23,798 nt of DNA. Source: Pseudomonadota bacterium. GTDB lineage: Bacteria > Pseudomonadota > Alphaproteobacteria > Sphingomonadales > Sphingomonadaceae. Positions 1 through 6,214 of the stretch are shown piece after piece. The notes beneath the pieces were generated by a model. The model saw only the letters and a program-made list of their open reading frames with translations, was not told the DNA's origin and searched no databases. The position numbers were made by a program, and so were the translations under genes. The first letter of the stretch is position 1; each line of letters starts with the position of its first letter. The stretch lies in contig JAFAEG010000142.1 in the NCBI GenBank assembly GCA_023424095.1, positions 1 through 23,798 on the forward strand. Direction: 5' to 3'.

Positions 1-1
1 G

Positions 2-1306
2 GCCCGGCCGTTGCGCGACCTGCAGCGCGAGGCCCGGCGCATCGCTGCGGCAGCGACAATCACCCAGCCGCGCGGGCGCGCCTTCACCCGCCGGATCGAC
101 TCCGTGGCGCTGCACCCGGTCGCTGGCCTGCTGCTGCTGCTCGGCCTCTTCTTCGTGATGTTCCAGGCGGTGTTCGCCTGGTCGGAAGCGCCGATCGGCT
201 GGATCGAAAGCGGGCAGGAATGGCTCGCCGGCGCGGCCGAGGCCAATCTGCCGGACGGCTTCCTGCGCGATCTGCTCGTGCAGGGCGTCATCGCCGGGGT
301 CGGCTCGGTCGTCGTGTTCCTGCCGCAGATCCTGATCCTGTTCGCCTTCATCCTGCTGCTGGAAGCGACCGGTTACATGGTCCGCGCCGCCTTCCTGATG
401 GACCGGATGATGAGCGGCGTCGGCCTGTCGGGGCGGTCGTTCATTCCTTTGCTCTCCTCCTTCGCCTGCGCGATTCCCGGGATCATGGCGACCCGCTCGG
501 TGGAGGATCCGAAGGAGCGTTTGGTCACCATATTGATCGCGCCGTTGATGACCTGCTCGGCGCGACTGCCCGTTTATGCGGTGCTGATCGCCGCCTTCAT
601 CCCGGATCGCGCCGTCGGGCCCGGCATCGGCCTGCAGGGGCTGGTGCTGTTCATCCTCTATCTCTCGGGCATCCTCGGCGCGATGGCCGCCGCCTTCGTG
701 CTTCGGCGGACGGTCGCGAAGGGCGCGGCGTCGGGCTTCATGATGGAAATGCCGCGCTATCAATTGCCCAATCCGGTCGATCTGCTGATCGGCCTGTGGC
801 AGCGCGCCTGGGTGTTCCTGCGCCGCGCGGGCACGATCATCCTGACCGTGACCATGGCCTTGTGGGTGCTCACTTCCTACCCGGTCGCGCCGGAAGGTGA
901 GAAGCAGAGCGAATATTCGATCGCCGGGCGAATCGCGACGGGGCTCGAGATCGTCCTGCGCCCGATCGGCTTCAATCACGAAATGAGCCTTGCGGTGATC
1001 CCGGCAATGGCGGCGCGCGAAGTGGCGGTGTCGTCGCTGCAGACCGTCTATGCGATCGACGCGGAGGATGAGGAAGCGGGTGCCACCGCGCTCGGCGAGC
1101 GGCTGGCCGAGCGCTGGCCGCTGCCGACCGCTCTGGCCTTCCTCGCCTGGTTCGTCTTCGCGCCGCAATGCCTCTCGACCATCGCCGTCGCACGGCGGGA
1201 GACGAACGGCTGGAAATGGCCGATCTTCATGCTGATCTATCTGTTCGTGCTGGCCTATATTTTCGCCGGTCTGACCTACTGGACGGCGGTCGCACTCGGG
1301 CTGTGA
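2..1306 (+). CDS. feoB: Ferrous iron transport protein B, C-terminal membrane part (5' partial)
   Basis: This is the permease half of FeoB, the inner-membrane GTP-driven Fe2+ importer. The frame is open to the left edge, so the N-terminal G domain and the true start lie outside the window; a TTG at 11 is not a credible start. About eight hydrophobic segments are visible. The two gate regions typical of the family are recognisable: GLSGRSFIPLLSSFACAIPG followed by IMATRSVEDPKERL, and TCSARLPVYAVLIAAFIP. Near the C-terminus APQCLSTIAVARRETNGWKW matches the conserved cysteine-containing segment and RRE(T)xxWKW signature. The first gate reads ACAIPGI where many FeoBs have GCNVPAI. The gene ends 10 nt before a large palindrome and 108 nt before ssb. 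No feoA is visible, but it would normally lie upstream. Family assignment is secure. Confidence 0.95.
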   Translation, partial: ARPLRDLQREARRIAAAATITQPRGRAFTRRIDSVALHPVAGLLLLLGLFFVMFQAVFAWSEAPIGWIESGQEWLAGAAEANLPDGFLRDLLVQGVIAGVGSVVVFLPQILILFAFILLLEATGYMVRAAFLMDRMMSGVGLSGRSFIPLLSSFACAIPGIMATRSVEDPKERLVTILIAPLMTCSARLPVYAVLIAAFIPDRAVGPGIGLQGLVLFILYLSGILGAMAAAFVLRRTVAKGAASGFMMEMPRYQLPNPVDLLIGLWQRAWVFLRRAGTIILTVTMALWVLTSYPVAPEGEKQSEYSIAGRIATGLEIVLRPIGFNHEMSLAVIPAMAAREVAVSSLQTVYAIDAEDEEAGATALGERLAERWPLPTALAFLAWFVFAPQCLSTIAVARRETNGWKWPIFMLIYLFVLAYIFAGLTYWTAVALGL

Positions 1307-1316
1307 CCTTTTTTGC

Positions 1317-1379
1317 GAGCCTGATTCACGTTTGGGCATGAAGCGCCGTAGGGCGCTTCCACCCCAAACGATCAGGCTC
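1317..1379. repeat. 63-bp interrupted palindrome between feoB and ssb
   Basis: Three nested perfect stems are visible. GAGCCTGAT (1317-1325) pairs with ATCAGGCTC (1371-1379). CGTTTGGG (1329-1336) pairs with CCCAAACG (1363-1370). GAAGCGCC (1340-1347) pairs with GGCGCTTC (1352-1359) around a GTAG loop. A three-base bulge (TCA) lies on the left arm, and a 3x3 internal loop separates the middle and inner stems. No T-tract follows on either strand, so it is not a standard intrinsic terminator, although it could stall polymerase or protect the feoB mRNA 3' end. It resembles REP-like extragenic palindromes; copy number in the genome cannot be judged here. Confidence 0.8.
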
Positions 1380-1414
1380 TAGGGTTCGCGCCAAGCAATT
1401 CAGGGAGACGACTC

Positions 1415-1912
1415 ATGGCCGGTTCGGTCAACAAGGTAATTCTGGTCGGCAATCTCGGCGCCGACCCCGAAGTGCGCGCGATGCCGAGCGGCGGCAAGGT
1501 CGTGAATCTTCGCGTCGCGACGACCGAGAGCTGGAAGGACCGCAACAGCGGCGAGAAGCGCGAAAAGACCGAATGGCACCGCGTCGTGATCTTCTCCGAA
1601 GGCCTCGCCCGGGTCGCCGAATCCTATCTGAAGAAGGGCAGCAAGGTCTATCTCGAGGGCCAGCTGCAGACCCGCAAATGGACCGACCAGTCGGGCGCCG
1701 AGCGTTATTCGACCGAGGTGGTGCTGCAGAATTTCAACAGCTCGATGGTCCTGCTCGACGGCCGCGCCGGCGGTGGTGGCGGCGGCTTCGGCGGCGACGA
1801 TGATTACGGCAATCGCGGCGGCGACGATTTCGGCCGCGGCAGCAGCGGCGGCGGTCAGCGCCGGCCGGCACCGTCCTTCGACCGCGACCTGGACGACGAC
1901 GTTCCTTTCTAA
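1415..1912 (+). CDS. ssb: Single-stranded DNA-binding protein
   Basis: SSB coats single-stranded DNA in replication, recombination and repair, normally as a homotetramer. The 165-residue product has the full family layout: an OB fold at about residues 1-110 beginning MAGSVNKVILVGNLGADPEV, including TEWHRVVIFSEGLARVAESYLKKG; a glycine-rich flexible linker at about 119-150; and the acidic C-terminal tip DDDVPF, which recruits partner proteins (DDDIPF in E. coli). An AGGGAG ribosome-binding site at 1402-1407 sits 7 nt before the ATG. Upstream is the 63-bp palindrome; downstream the gene converges on the DUF177 gene. In many proteobacteria ssb is next to uvrA, but here its neighbour is feoB. I saw no convincing LexA box upstream. 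Confidence 0.97.
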   Translation: MAGSVNKVILVGNLGADPEVRAMPSGGKVVNLRVATTESWKDRNSGEKREKTEWHRVVIFSEGLARVAESYLKKGSKVYLEGQLQTRKWTDQSGAERYSTEVVLQNFNSSMVLLDGRAGGGGGGFGGDDDYGNRGGDDFGRGSSGGGQRRPAPSFDRDLDDDVPF

Positions 1913-1920
1913 GGAGTGAT

Positions 1921-1993
1921 CCGTCATCCCGGCGAAAGCCGGGATCTCCCTGCCTTGAAGGAGCCGAGATTCCAGCTTCCGCTGGAATGACGG
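1921..1993. repeat. 73-bp bipartite palindromic repeat between ssb and DUF177 gene
   Basis: The ends CCGTCAT (1921-1927) and ATGACGG (1987-1993) are complementary. Inside are two hairpins: CCCGGC-GAAA-GCCGGG (1928-1943) and TTCCAGC-TTCC-GCTGGAA (1970-1987). ATCTC (1944-1948) and GAGAT (1966-1970) add a further complementary pair, so the whole can fold as a cruciform. The element starts 8 nt after the ssb stop and ends exactly next to the DUF177 stop codon. Its CCCGGCGAAAGCCGG core is nearly the same as the arm of the palindrome inside mutS (6776-6837). From general knowledge, repeats of this kind are frequent between genes in sphingomonads and other alphaproteobacteria. Confidence 0.85.
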
Positions 1994-2518
1994 CTATTTC
2001 CCAAGCTTGTCCTTGAGCCCGGCCAGCGCGCCGAACGGCCCGGCCTCGCTTTCATCCTTCACCCCGGCGTCGCGCAGTGCCTGCGCGGCGTCATCGGCGC
2101 GGGGATAGGGGTCGAGCGCCAGCGCGAGCGTCTGCGCGACGGCTTCGCCGACATCGACCGCACTGCCTTCGTAGAACAGCGTATCGAGTTCGTCGGCTTC
2201 CAGCTCGACCTCGAAGCCCTCTTCCGGAATCCCTTCGGGGCGGAAGCGCAGCGAGAAGGCTTCGTCGATCCGGGTCGGCACGGGCGCCCCGGTGGCGACG
2301 CAGGCCTGCACCAGTTCGGCCTGCATCCGTCCTGTCGCGACCACGTCCTCGCCGGCGCTGTGCACATTCAGCTCCGCTTCGAGCCGCCCCAGGCTGCTGA
2401 GGCTGAAGCGCCGGGCCAGCGCCTTGCGTTCGGTCTCGTCCGCCTCGATCCGGATCGCGCGGGCTTGCGTGCCGATCGTGTCGAGCCGCACCGGGCGGCT
2501 GAATTCGTTGTTCTTCAT
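1994..2518 (-). CDS. DUF177 / YceD-family protein
   Basis: The product has 174 residues and belongs to the YceD (DUF177) family, which is linked in many bacteria to ribosomal RNA or large-subunit biology but has no firm biochemical role. Seen here: the N-terminal EFSRPVRLDTIG segment; a central CVATGAPVPTRIDEAFSLRF stretch, the usual DUF177 core with its single cysteine; an acidic ELEADELDTLFYEGSAVDVG region; and the conserved QTLALALDPYPRAD motif near the C-terminus. Its ATG overlaps the stop of the upstream chaperone gene (ATGA, 2515-2518), so the two are almost certainly co-transcribed and translationally coupled. In related alphaproteobacteria plsX and fabH often follow this pair. Here the gene instead converges on ssb across the 73-bp palindrome. 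Confidence 0.9.
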   Translation of the reverse strand: MKNNEFSRPVRLDTIGTQARAIRIEADETERKALARRFSLSSLGRLEAELNVHSAGEDVVATGRMQAELVQACVATGAPVPTRIDEAFSLRFRPEGIPEEGFEVELEADELDTLFYEGSAVDVGEAVAQTLALALDPYPRADDAAQALRDAGVKDESEAGPFGALAGLKDKLGK

Positions 2519-3129
2519 GGCGTCGGCAGCTTTCCGGCGATCAGCTCCGCCGCGGGCGTCGCGCGTAACCCCTCCTCGAACCGCTCGAACCGGCTCGCGA
2601 CCTGAGTCAGCACGTCTGCGGACGGCGGCGTGTCGTGATAGATGTTCCGCTCGACCGGGCCGGCGAAGTCGCGATCCTGCGCCGCCTGCCGGAAAGCGGT
2701 GATGCGGCCGCCCAGCGCGCTCATCATCCGGCCGACATGCTTGCCGACGGCATAATCGCCGATGCCGATCTGGTGCAGGCTCTCATCCATATCCTCGACG
2801 AACAATTCGGTCAGATAGACCGAATCCTGCCGCGCATCCTCGCCCGGCTCGCTTTCCAGGCGGACCAGCACGACCGACAGGATCGCGGCGATCATGTCGA
2901 ACCGGCCGCTGACCGTGTCGGGGACCTGCCCCTCGCGATACCAAATCGGGTCGCGGCCAAGGGCGACCACGGCGTGATAGAGCGGCAACAGCCGGTCACG
3001 GTCGCGGGGCCGCGACGCGAAGCGGGACAACAGCCCCGCGCGGATGCCGGACCCTTTTGCTTTGGAGAACAAGGCTTCTTCCTTCTGGGGCCAGAGCGGC
3101 GCTGCTTGCGCCAGCCAGCGCAAGTTCAT
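2515..3129 (-). CDS. Ubiquinol-cytochrome c chaperone family protein (CBP3-like)
   Basis: The protein resembles the CBP3 / ubiquinol-cytochrome c chaperone family, which assists assembly of cytochrome b into the bc1 complex. Diagnostic stretches are LLPLYHAVVALGRDPIWYRE, VPDTVSGRFDMIAAILSVVL, and SVYLTELFVEDMDESLHQIG followed by IGDYAVGKHVGRMMSALGGR. No signal peptide or membrane segment is evident. The ATG at 3129 gives 204 residues, but the first ~33 are unlike the family, whose members usually begin just before LLSRF. A TTG at 3030 would give a 171-residue protein and leave about 160 nt for the divergent promoters shared with bamE. The ATG at 3129 has no clear ribosome-binding site, so the start is uncertain. 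The gene heads a two-gene unit with the DUF177 gene. Confidence 0.88.
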   Translation of the reverse strand: MNLRWLAQAAPLWPQKEEALFSKAKGSGIRAGLLSRFASRPRDRDRLLPLYHAVVALGRDPIWYREGQVPDTVSGRFDMIAAILSVVLVRLESEPGEDARQDSVYLTELFVEDMDESLHQIGIGDYAVGKHVGRMMSALGGRITAFRQAAQDRDFAGPVERNIYHDTPPSADVLTQVASRFERFEEGLRATPAAELIAGKLPTP

Positions 3130-3192
3130 ATTGGAACCGCTTATCGGATGTGAAGCCCGCCAGCCAAGGCCGGCGCCTGGAGCCTACCCCAT

Positions 3193-3669
3193 ATGACCGT
3201 TTCCCCACGCGCCCGTGTTCTCGCCACGATCGGCTTTGCGGCACTCATGGTCTCCGGCTGCACCTCCATCCGCGAGCATCGCGGCTATTATTTCGATCCG
3301 GTGCTGAGCGCCGCGGTGACGCCCGGCGTTGACAATCGCGAATCGGTGCAGGGCACGCTCGGCCGTCCGACCTTCGTCGGCCAGTTCGACCAGCGCGATT
3401 GGTATTATGTGTCTCGGGAAACCAAGCAGCTCGCCTTCAACCGGCCGCGCCCGTACGAACAGACGGTGATGCACGTCCGCTTCAGCGACACGGGCACGGT
3501 GGAAAGCGTCAACCGCACCGGCCTCGAACTCGCCCGAGCGATCGATCCGGCCGGCTGGGCGACGCCGACCCTGGGCAGCGAGCGCAGCTTCTTCCAGGAA
3601 ATCTTCGGCAACATCGGCGCCGTCGGCCAGCGCGGCCAGGGCGGCCAGACCGGCGACAACCCGCAGTAA
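3193..3669 (+). CDS. bamE: BamE-type outer membrane assembly lipoprotein (SmpA/OmlA family)
   Basis: BamE is the small lipoprotein subunit of the BAM complex, which inserts beta-barrels into the outer membrane. The 158-residue product starts with a basic, hydrophobic leader ending in the lipobox MVSG-C, placing the lipidated cysteine at residue 23. The SmpA/OmlA fold follows, with the typical NRESVQGTLGRPTFVGQFDQ and DWYYVSRETKQLAF segments and a beta strand MHVRFSDTGTVESV. The glutamine- and glycine-rich C-terminus is probably disordered. The gene is divergent from the cytochrome bc1 chaperone gene. A GGAG lies about 12 nt upstream of the ATG, so the ribosome-binding site is weak. Downstream it meets a composite repeat and then the convergent maeB end. 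Confidence 0.92.
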   Translation: MTVSPRARVLATIGFAALMVSGCTSIREHRGYYFDPVLSAAVTPGVDNRESVQGTLGRPTFVGQFDQRDWYYVSRETKQLAFNRPRPYEQTVMHVRFSDTGTVESVNRTGLELARAIDPAGWATPTLGSERSFFQEIFGNIGAVGQRGQGGQTGDNPQ

Positions 3670-3680
3670 GACAGCCGACC

Positions 3681-3815
3681 CCCCTCCCACGAAGGGAGGG
3701 GCTGGGGGTGGGTCAGAGCGAGCGGCAGCTCGCTGCGACTCTCCACACGATCGGTGTCTCGCAGCGCTCGTGCGAGCGCTACACCCACCCCTGACCCCTC
3801 CCTTTCAGGGAGGGG
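3681..3815. repeat. 135-bp composite palindromic repeat between bamE and maeB
   Basis: Four perfect hairpins are arranged symmetrically. Outer left: CCCCTCCC (3681-3688) with GGGAGGGG (3694-3701). Inner left: AGCGAGC-GGCA-GCTCGCT (3717-3734). Inner right: AGCGCTCG-TG-CGAGCGCT (3763-3780). Outer right: CCCCTCCC (3795-3802) with GGGAGGGG (3808-3815). A long-range pair, GGGGTGGGT (3705-3713) with ACCCACCCC (3783-3791), ties the halves together. The left end (3694-3712) is a four-tract G-quadruplex motif on the plus strand, and the right end (3784-3802) is one on the minus strand. No ORF or target-site duplication was recognised. The element lies between two convergent gene ends and may help stop transcription from both sides. 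Confidence 0.85.
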
Positions 3816-3821
3816 AGCAAT

Positions 3822-6086
3822 TCACCGAACGATATTGCCCGCGGCGAGCACCGCCAGCGTCACCAGATCGCTTGCGCTGGAGCTCATCGCGGCGATCTGC
3901 ACCTGCTGCTTCATGCCGACCAGCATCGGGCCGATCACCGCATCGCCGCCCAGTTCGCGCAAGAGTTTGGCGGAGATGTTCGCAGTCTGCAGCCCGGGCA
4001 TGACCAGCACGTTGGCGGGTCCCTTCAGGCGCATGAACGGGTAGAGCTTCTGCAATTCCGGATCGAGCGCCGTGTCCGGCGACATCTCGCCTTCATATTC
4101 GAAGTCCACGTCGTCGCGCGCGTCCATGATCTTCACGGCCTCGCGGATGCGCTCGAGATAATTGCCCTCCGGATTGCCGAAGTTGGAATAGCTCAGGAAC
4201 GCCACACGCGGTTCGTGCCCCATGCGCCGCGCGACGGCGGCGGTCTGGATCGCGATTTCGGCCAATTGCTCGCCGGTCGGCCGCTCCGTCACCGTCGTGT
4301 CGGCGATGAACACGGTGTGCGACTGGCCGACCATCAGGTGGATGCCGAACGGCGTCACCCCGTCCTTCGGGTCGAGCACCCGGCGGATCTGCCGGAAGCT
4401 CTGCGCATAAGGCCGCGTCACGCCGGTGATCATCACGTCCGCTTCGCCCATCGCCATCAGCAGGGAGGCGAAGATGTTGCGGTCCTGATTGACGATCCGC
4501 TCCAGCTCGCGGTGCATGTAACCGCGCCGGTGGAGGCGCTGGTACAGATAATCGGCCATCTCCGCCGTGCGCGGATGGTTGCGGCTATTGTGCACCTCGA
4601 ACGATTCGGGGTCCTCGACGCCCAGCGCCCGCAGCCGGTCGTACACGTCGTCGCGGCCGACCAGCACCGGAATGCCATAGCCGCCCTCGCGGAAGGCGAT
4701 CGCGGCGCGCAGGACGACATCCTCCTCGCCTTCCGCAAACAGCACCCGGCGCGGATTGGCGCGGGCGGCTTCATAGGCCAGCGTCAGCACCGACGTGGTC
4801 GGGTTCAGCCGCGCCCGCAGCGACTGGCGATAGGCCGCCATGTCGGCGATCGGCTTTTGCGCGACGCCGGTTTCCATTGCCGCCTGAGCGACGGCGGCCG
4901 GTACGACCTCCATCAGCCGGGGGTCGAACGGCGCCGGGATGATGTAATCGACGCCGAAGCTGTGCGCCTTGCCGCCATAGGCCGCGGCGACTTCCTCTGG
5001 CACCTGCTCGCGCGCCAGCTCGGCCAAAGCGCGGGCGGCGGCGATCTTCATCTCCTCGTTGATCGCGGTCGCGCGCACGTCGAGCGCGCCGCGGAAGATG
5101 AAGGGGAAGCCGAGCACATTGTTGACCTGGTTGGGATAATCCGACCGGCCGGTGGCGATGATCGCGTCGGGGCGCGCTTCCTTCGCCTCGGGCGGGGTAA
5201 TTTCCGGGTCGGGATTGGCCATCGCGAAGATGATCGGTTGTTTGGCCATCGTCTTGACCATTTCGGGCTTCAGCGCGCCGGCGGCGGAAAGGCCCAGGAA
5301 CACGTCGGCACCGACCAAAGCCTCGGCCAGCGTCCGCCGGTCGGTTTCGACCGCATGGGCCGACTTCCACTGGTCCATGCCATCGGGCCGCCCGGTGTAG
5401 ATCACGCCCTTGCGGTCGCACATGATCACATTGTCGTGGCGCACGCCCATCGCCTTGATGAGCGCTGTGCAGGCGATCGCGGCGGCGCCGGCGCCGTTCA
5501 CCACCACCTTGATGTCGCTCATCTTGCGCTTGGTCAGGAAGCAGGCGTTGATCAGCCCGGCGGCGCTGATGATCGCGGTGCCGTGCTGGTCGTCATGCAT
5601 GATCGGAATGTTCATGCGGTCGCGCAGGGTCTGCTCGATGATGAAGCATTCCGGCGCCTTGATATCCTCAAGGTTGATGCCGCCGAAGCTCGGCTCCATC
5701 AATGCCACCGCCTCGATGAACTTGCCGGGATCCTCGGTGTCCAGCTCGAGGTCGATCGAATCGACGTCGGCGAAGCGCTTGAAGAGGACGGCCTTGCCTT
5801 CCATCACCGGTTTGGAAGCGAGCGCGCCGAGATTGCCAAGGCCCAGGATCGCGGTGCCGTTGGAGATGACCGCGACCAGATTGCCCTTGGCGGTATAATC
5901 ATAGGCCTTGGCCGGATCCTCGGCGATCGCGCGCACCGGCACGGCGACTCCGGGGGAATAAGCCAGGCTCAGGTCGCGCTGCGTCGCCATCGGCTTGGAC
6001 GCGATGATCTCGATCTTGCCGGGCCGCCCGGAGGAGTGGAATTCCAGCGCCTCGCTCTCAGAGAATTTGACGTTGGATTCGCTCAT
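3822..6086 (-). CDS. maeB: NADP-dependent malic enzyme with phosphotransacetylase-like domain
   Basis: The enzyme decarboxylates malate oxidatively to pyruvate, linking the TCA cycle to gluconeogenesis and NADPH supply. The 754 residues match the bacterial two-domain MaeB form. The malic domain contains LAYSPGVAVP with Tyr43, ASKPVMEGKAVLFKRF (Lys92/Lys98), the metal-binding acidic residues in NLEDIKAPECF (Glu140, Asp141) and MHDDQHGTA (Asp165/166). The nucleotide-binding glycine motif GAGAAA is at about 198-203. From about residue 440 a phosphotransacetylase-like domain follows (VLFAEGEEDVVLRAA through GMKQQVQIAAMSSSASDLV); in this family it is considered regulatory, responding to acetyl-CoA, rather than catalytic. 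A clear GGAGG (6092-6096) precedes the ATG. NADP preference is by family. The gene is divergent from mutS. Confidence 0.95.
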   Translation of the reverse strand: MSESNVKFSESEALEFHSSGRPGKIEIIASKPMATQRDLSLAYSPGVAVPVRAIAEDPAKAYDYTAKGNLVAVISNGTAILGLGNLGALASKPVMEGKAVLFKRFADVDSIDLELDTEDPGKFIEAVALMEPSFGGINLEDIKAPECFIIEQTLRDRMNIPIMHDDQHGTAIISAAGLINACFLTKRKMSDIKVVVNGAGAAAIACTALIKAMGVRHDNVIMCDRKGVIYTGRPDGMDQWKSAHAVETDRRTLAEALVGADVFLGLSAAGALKPEMVKTMAKQPIIFAMANPDPEITPPEAKEARPDAIIATGRSDYPNQVNNVLGFPFIFRGALDVRATAINEEMKIAAARALAELAREQVPEEVAAAYGGKAHSFGVDYIIPAPFDPRLMEVVPAAVAQAAMETGVAQKPIADMAAYRQSLRARLNPTTSVLTLAYEAARANPRRVLFAEGEEDVVLRAAIAFREGGYGIPVLVGRDDVYDRLRALGVEDPESFEVHNSRNHPRTAEMADYLYQRLHRRGYMHRELERIVNQDRNIFASLLMAMGEADVMITGVTRPYAQSFRQIRRVLDPKDGVTPFGIHLMVGQSHTVFIADTTVTERPTGEQLAEIAIQTAAVARRMGHEPRVAFLSYSNFGNPEGNYLERIREAVKIMDARDDVDFEYEGEMSPDTALDPELQKLYPFMRLKGPANVLVMPGLQTANISAKLLRELGGDAVIGPMLVGMKQQVQIAAMSSSASDLVTLAVLAAGNIVR

Positions 6087-6214
6087 CTGCCCCTCCGGTT
6101 CGGTGCGCGAACGGTCTAGTCGGGTTGCGGGTGCATCGGCAAGGCGCGCCTGTCCCTGTGGATAGGAGGGCGCGGGCGGCTTCCCTCTGCGCGGCCTTCC
6201 TTTATCGTGGCGCC

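Noticed and set aside
1317..1379. Intrinsic terminator for feoB
   Set aside because: The stem is large, but no T-run follows on the plus strand; the T-run at 1309-1314 lies before the hairpin.
1384..1402. Possible alphaproteobacterial LexA box (GTTC-N7-GTTC) before ssb
   Set aside because: Only the first GTTC half is present; the position of the second half reads GCAA.
4215..6119. Plus-strand open frame of 634 codons opposite maeB
   Set aside because: It lies antisense to a complete malic enzyme and is rich in His, Arg, Asp and Gly, as expected of a reversed coding strand.
6125..6214. Thirty extra codons at the start of mutS
   Set aside because: The peptide is arginine-rich and unlike any MutS N-terminus; the family start fits the ATG at 6215.
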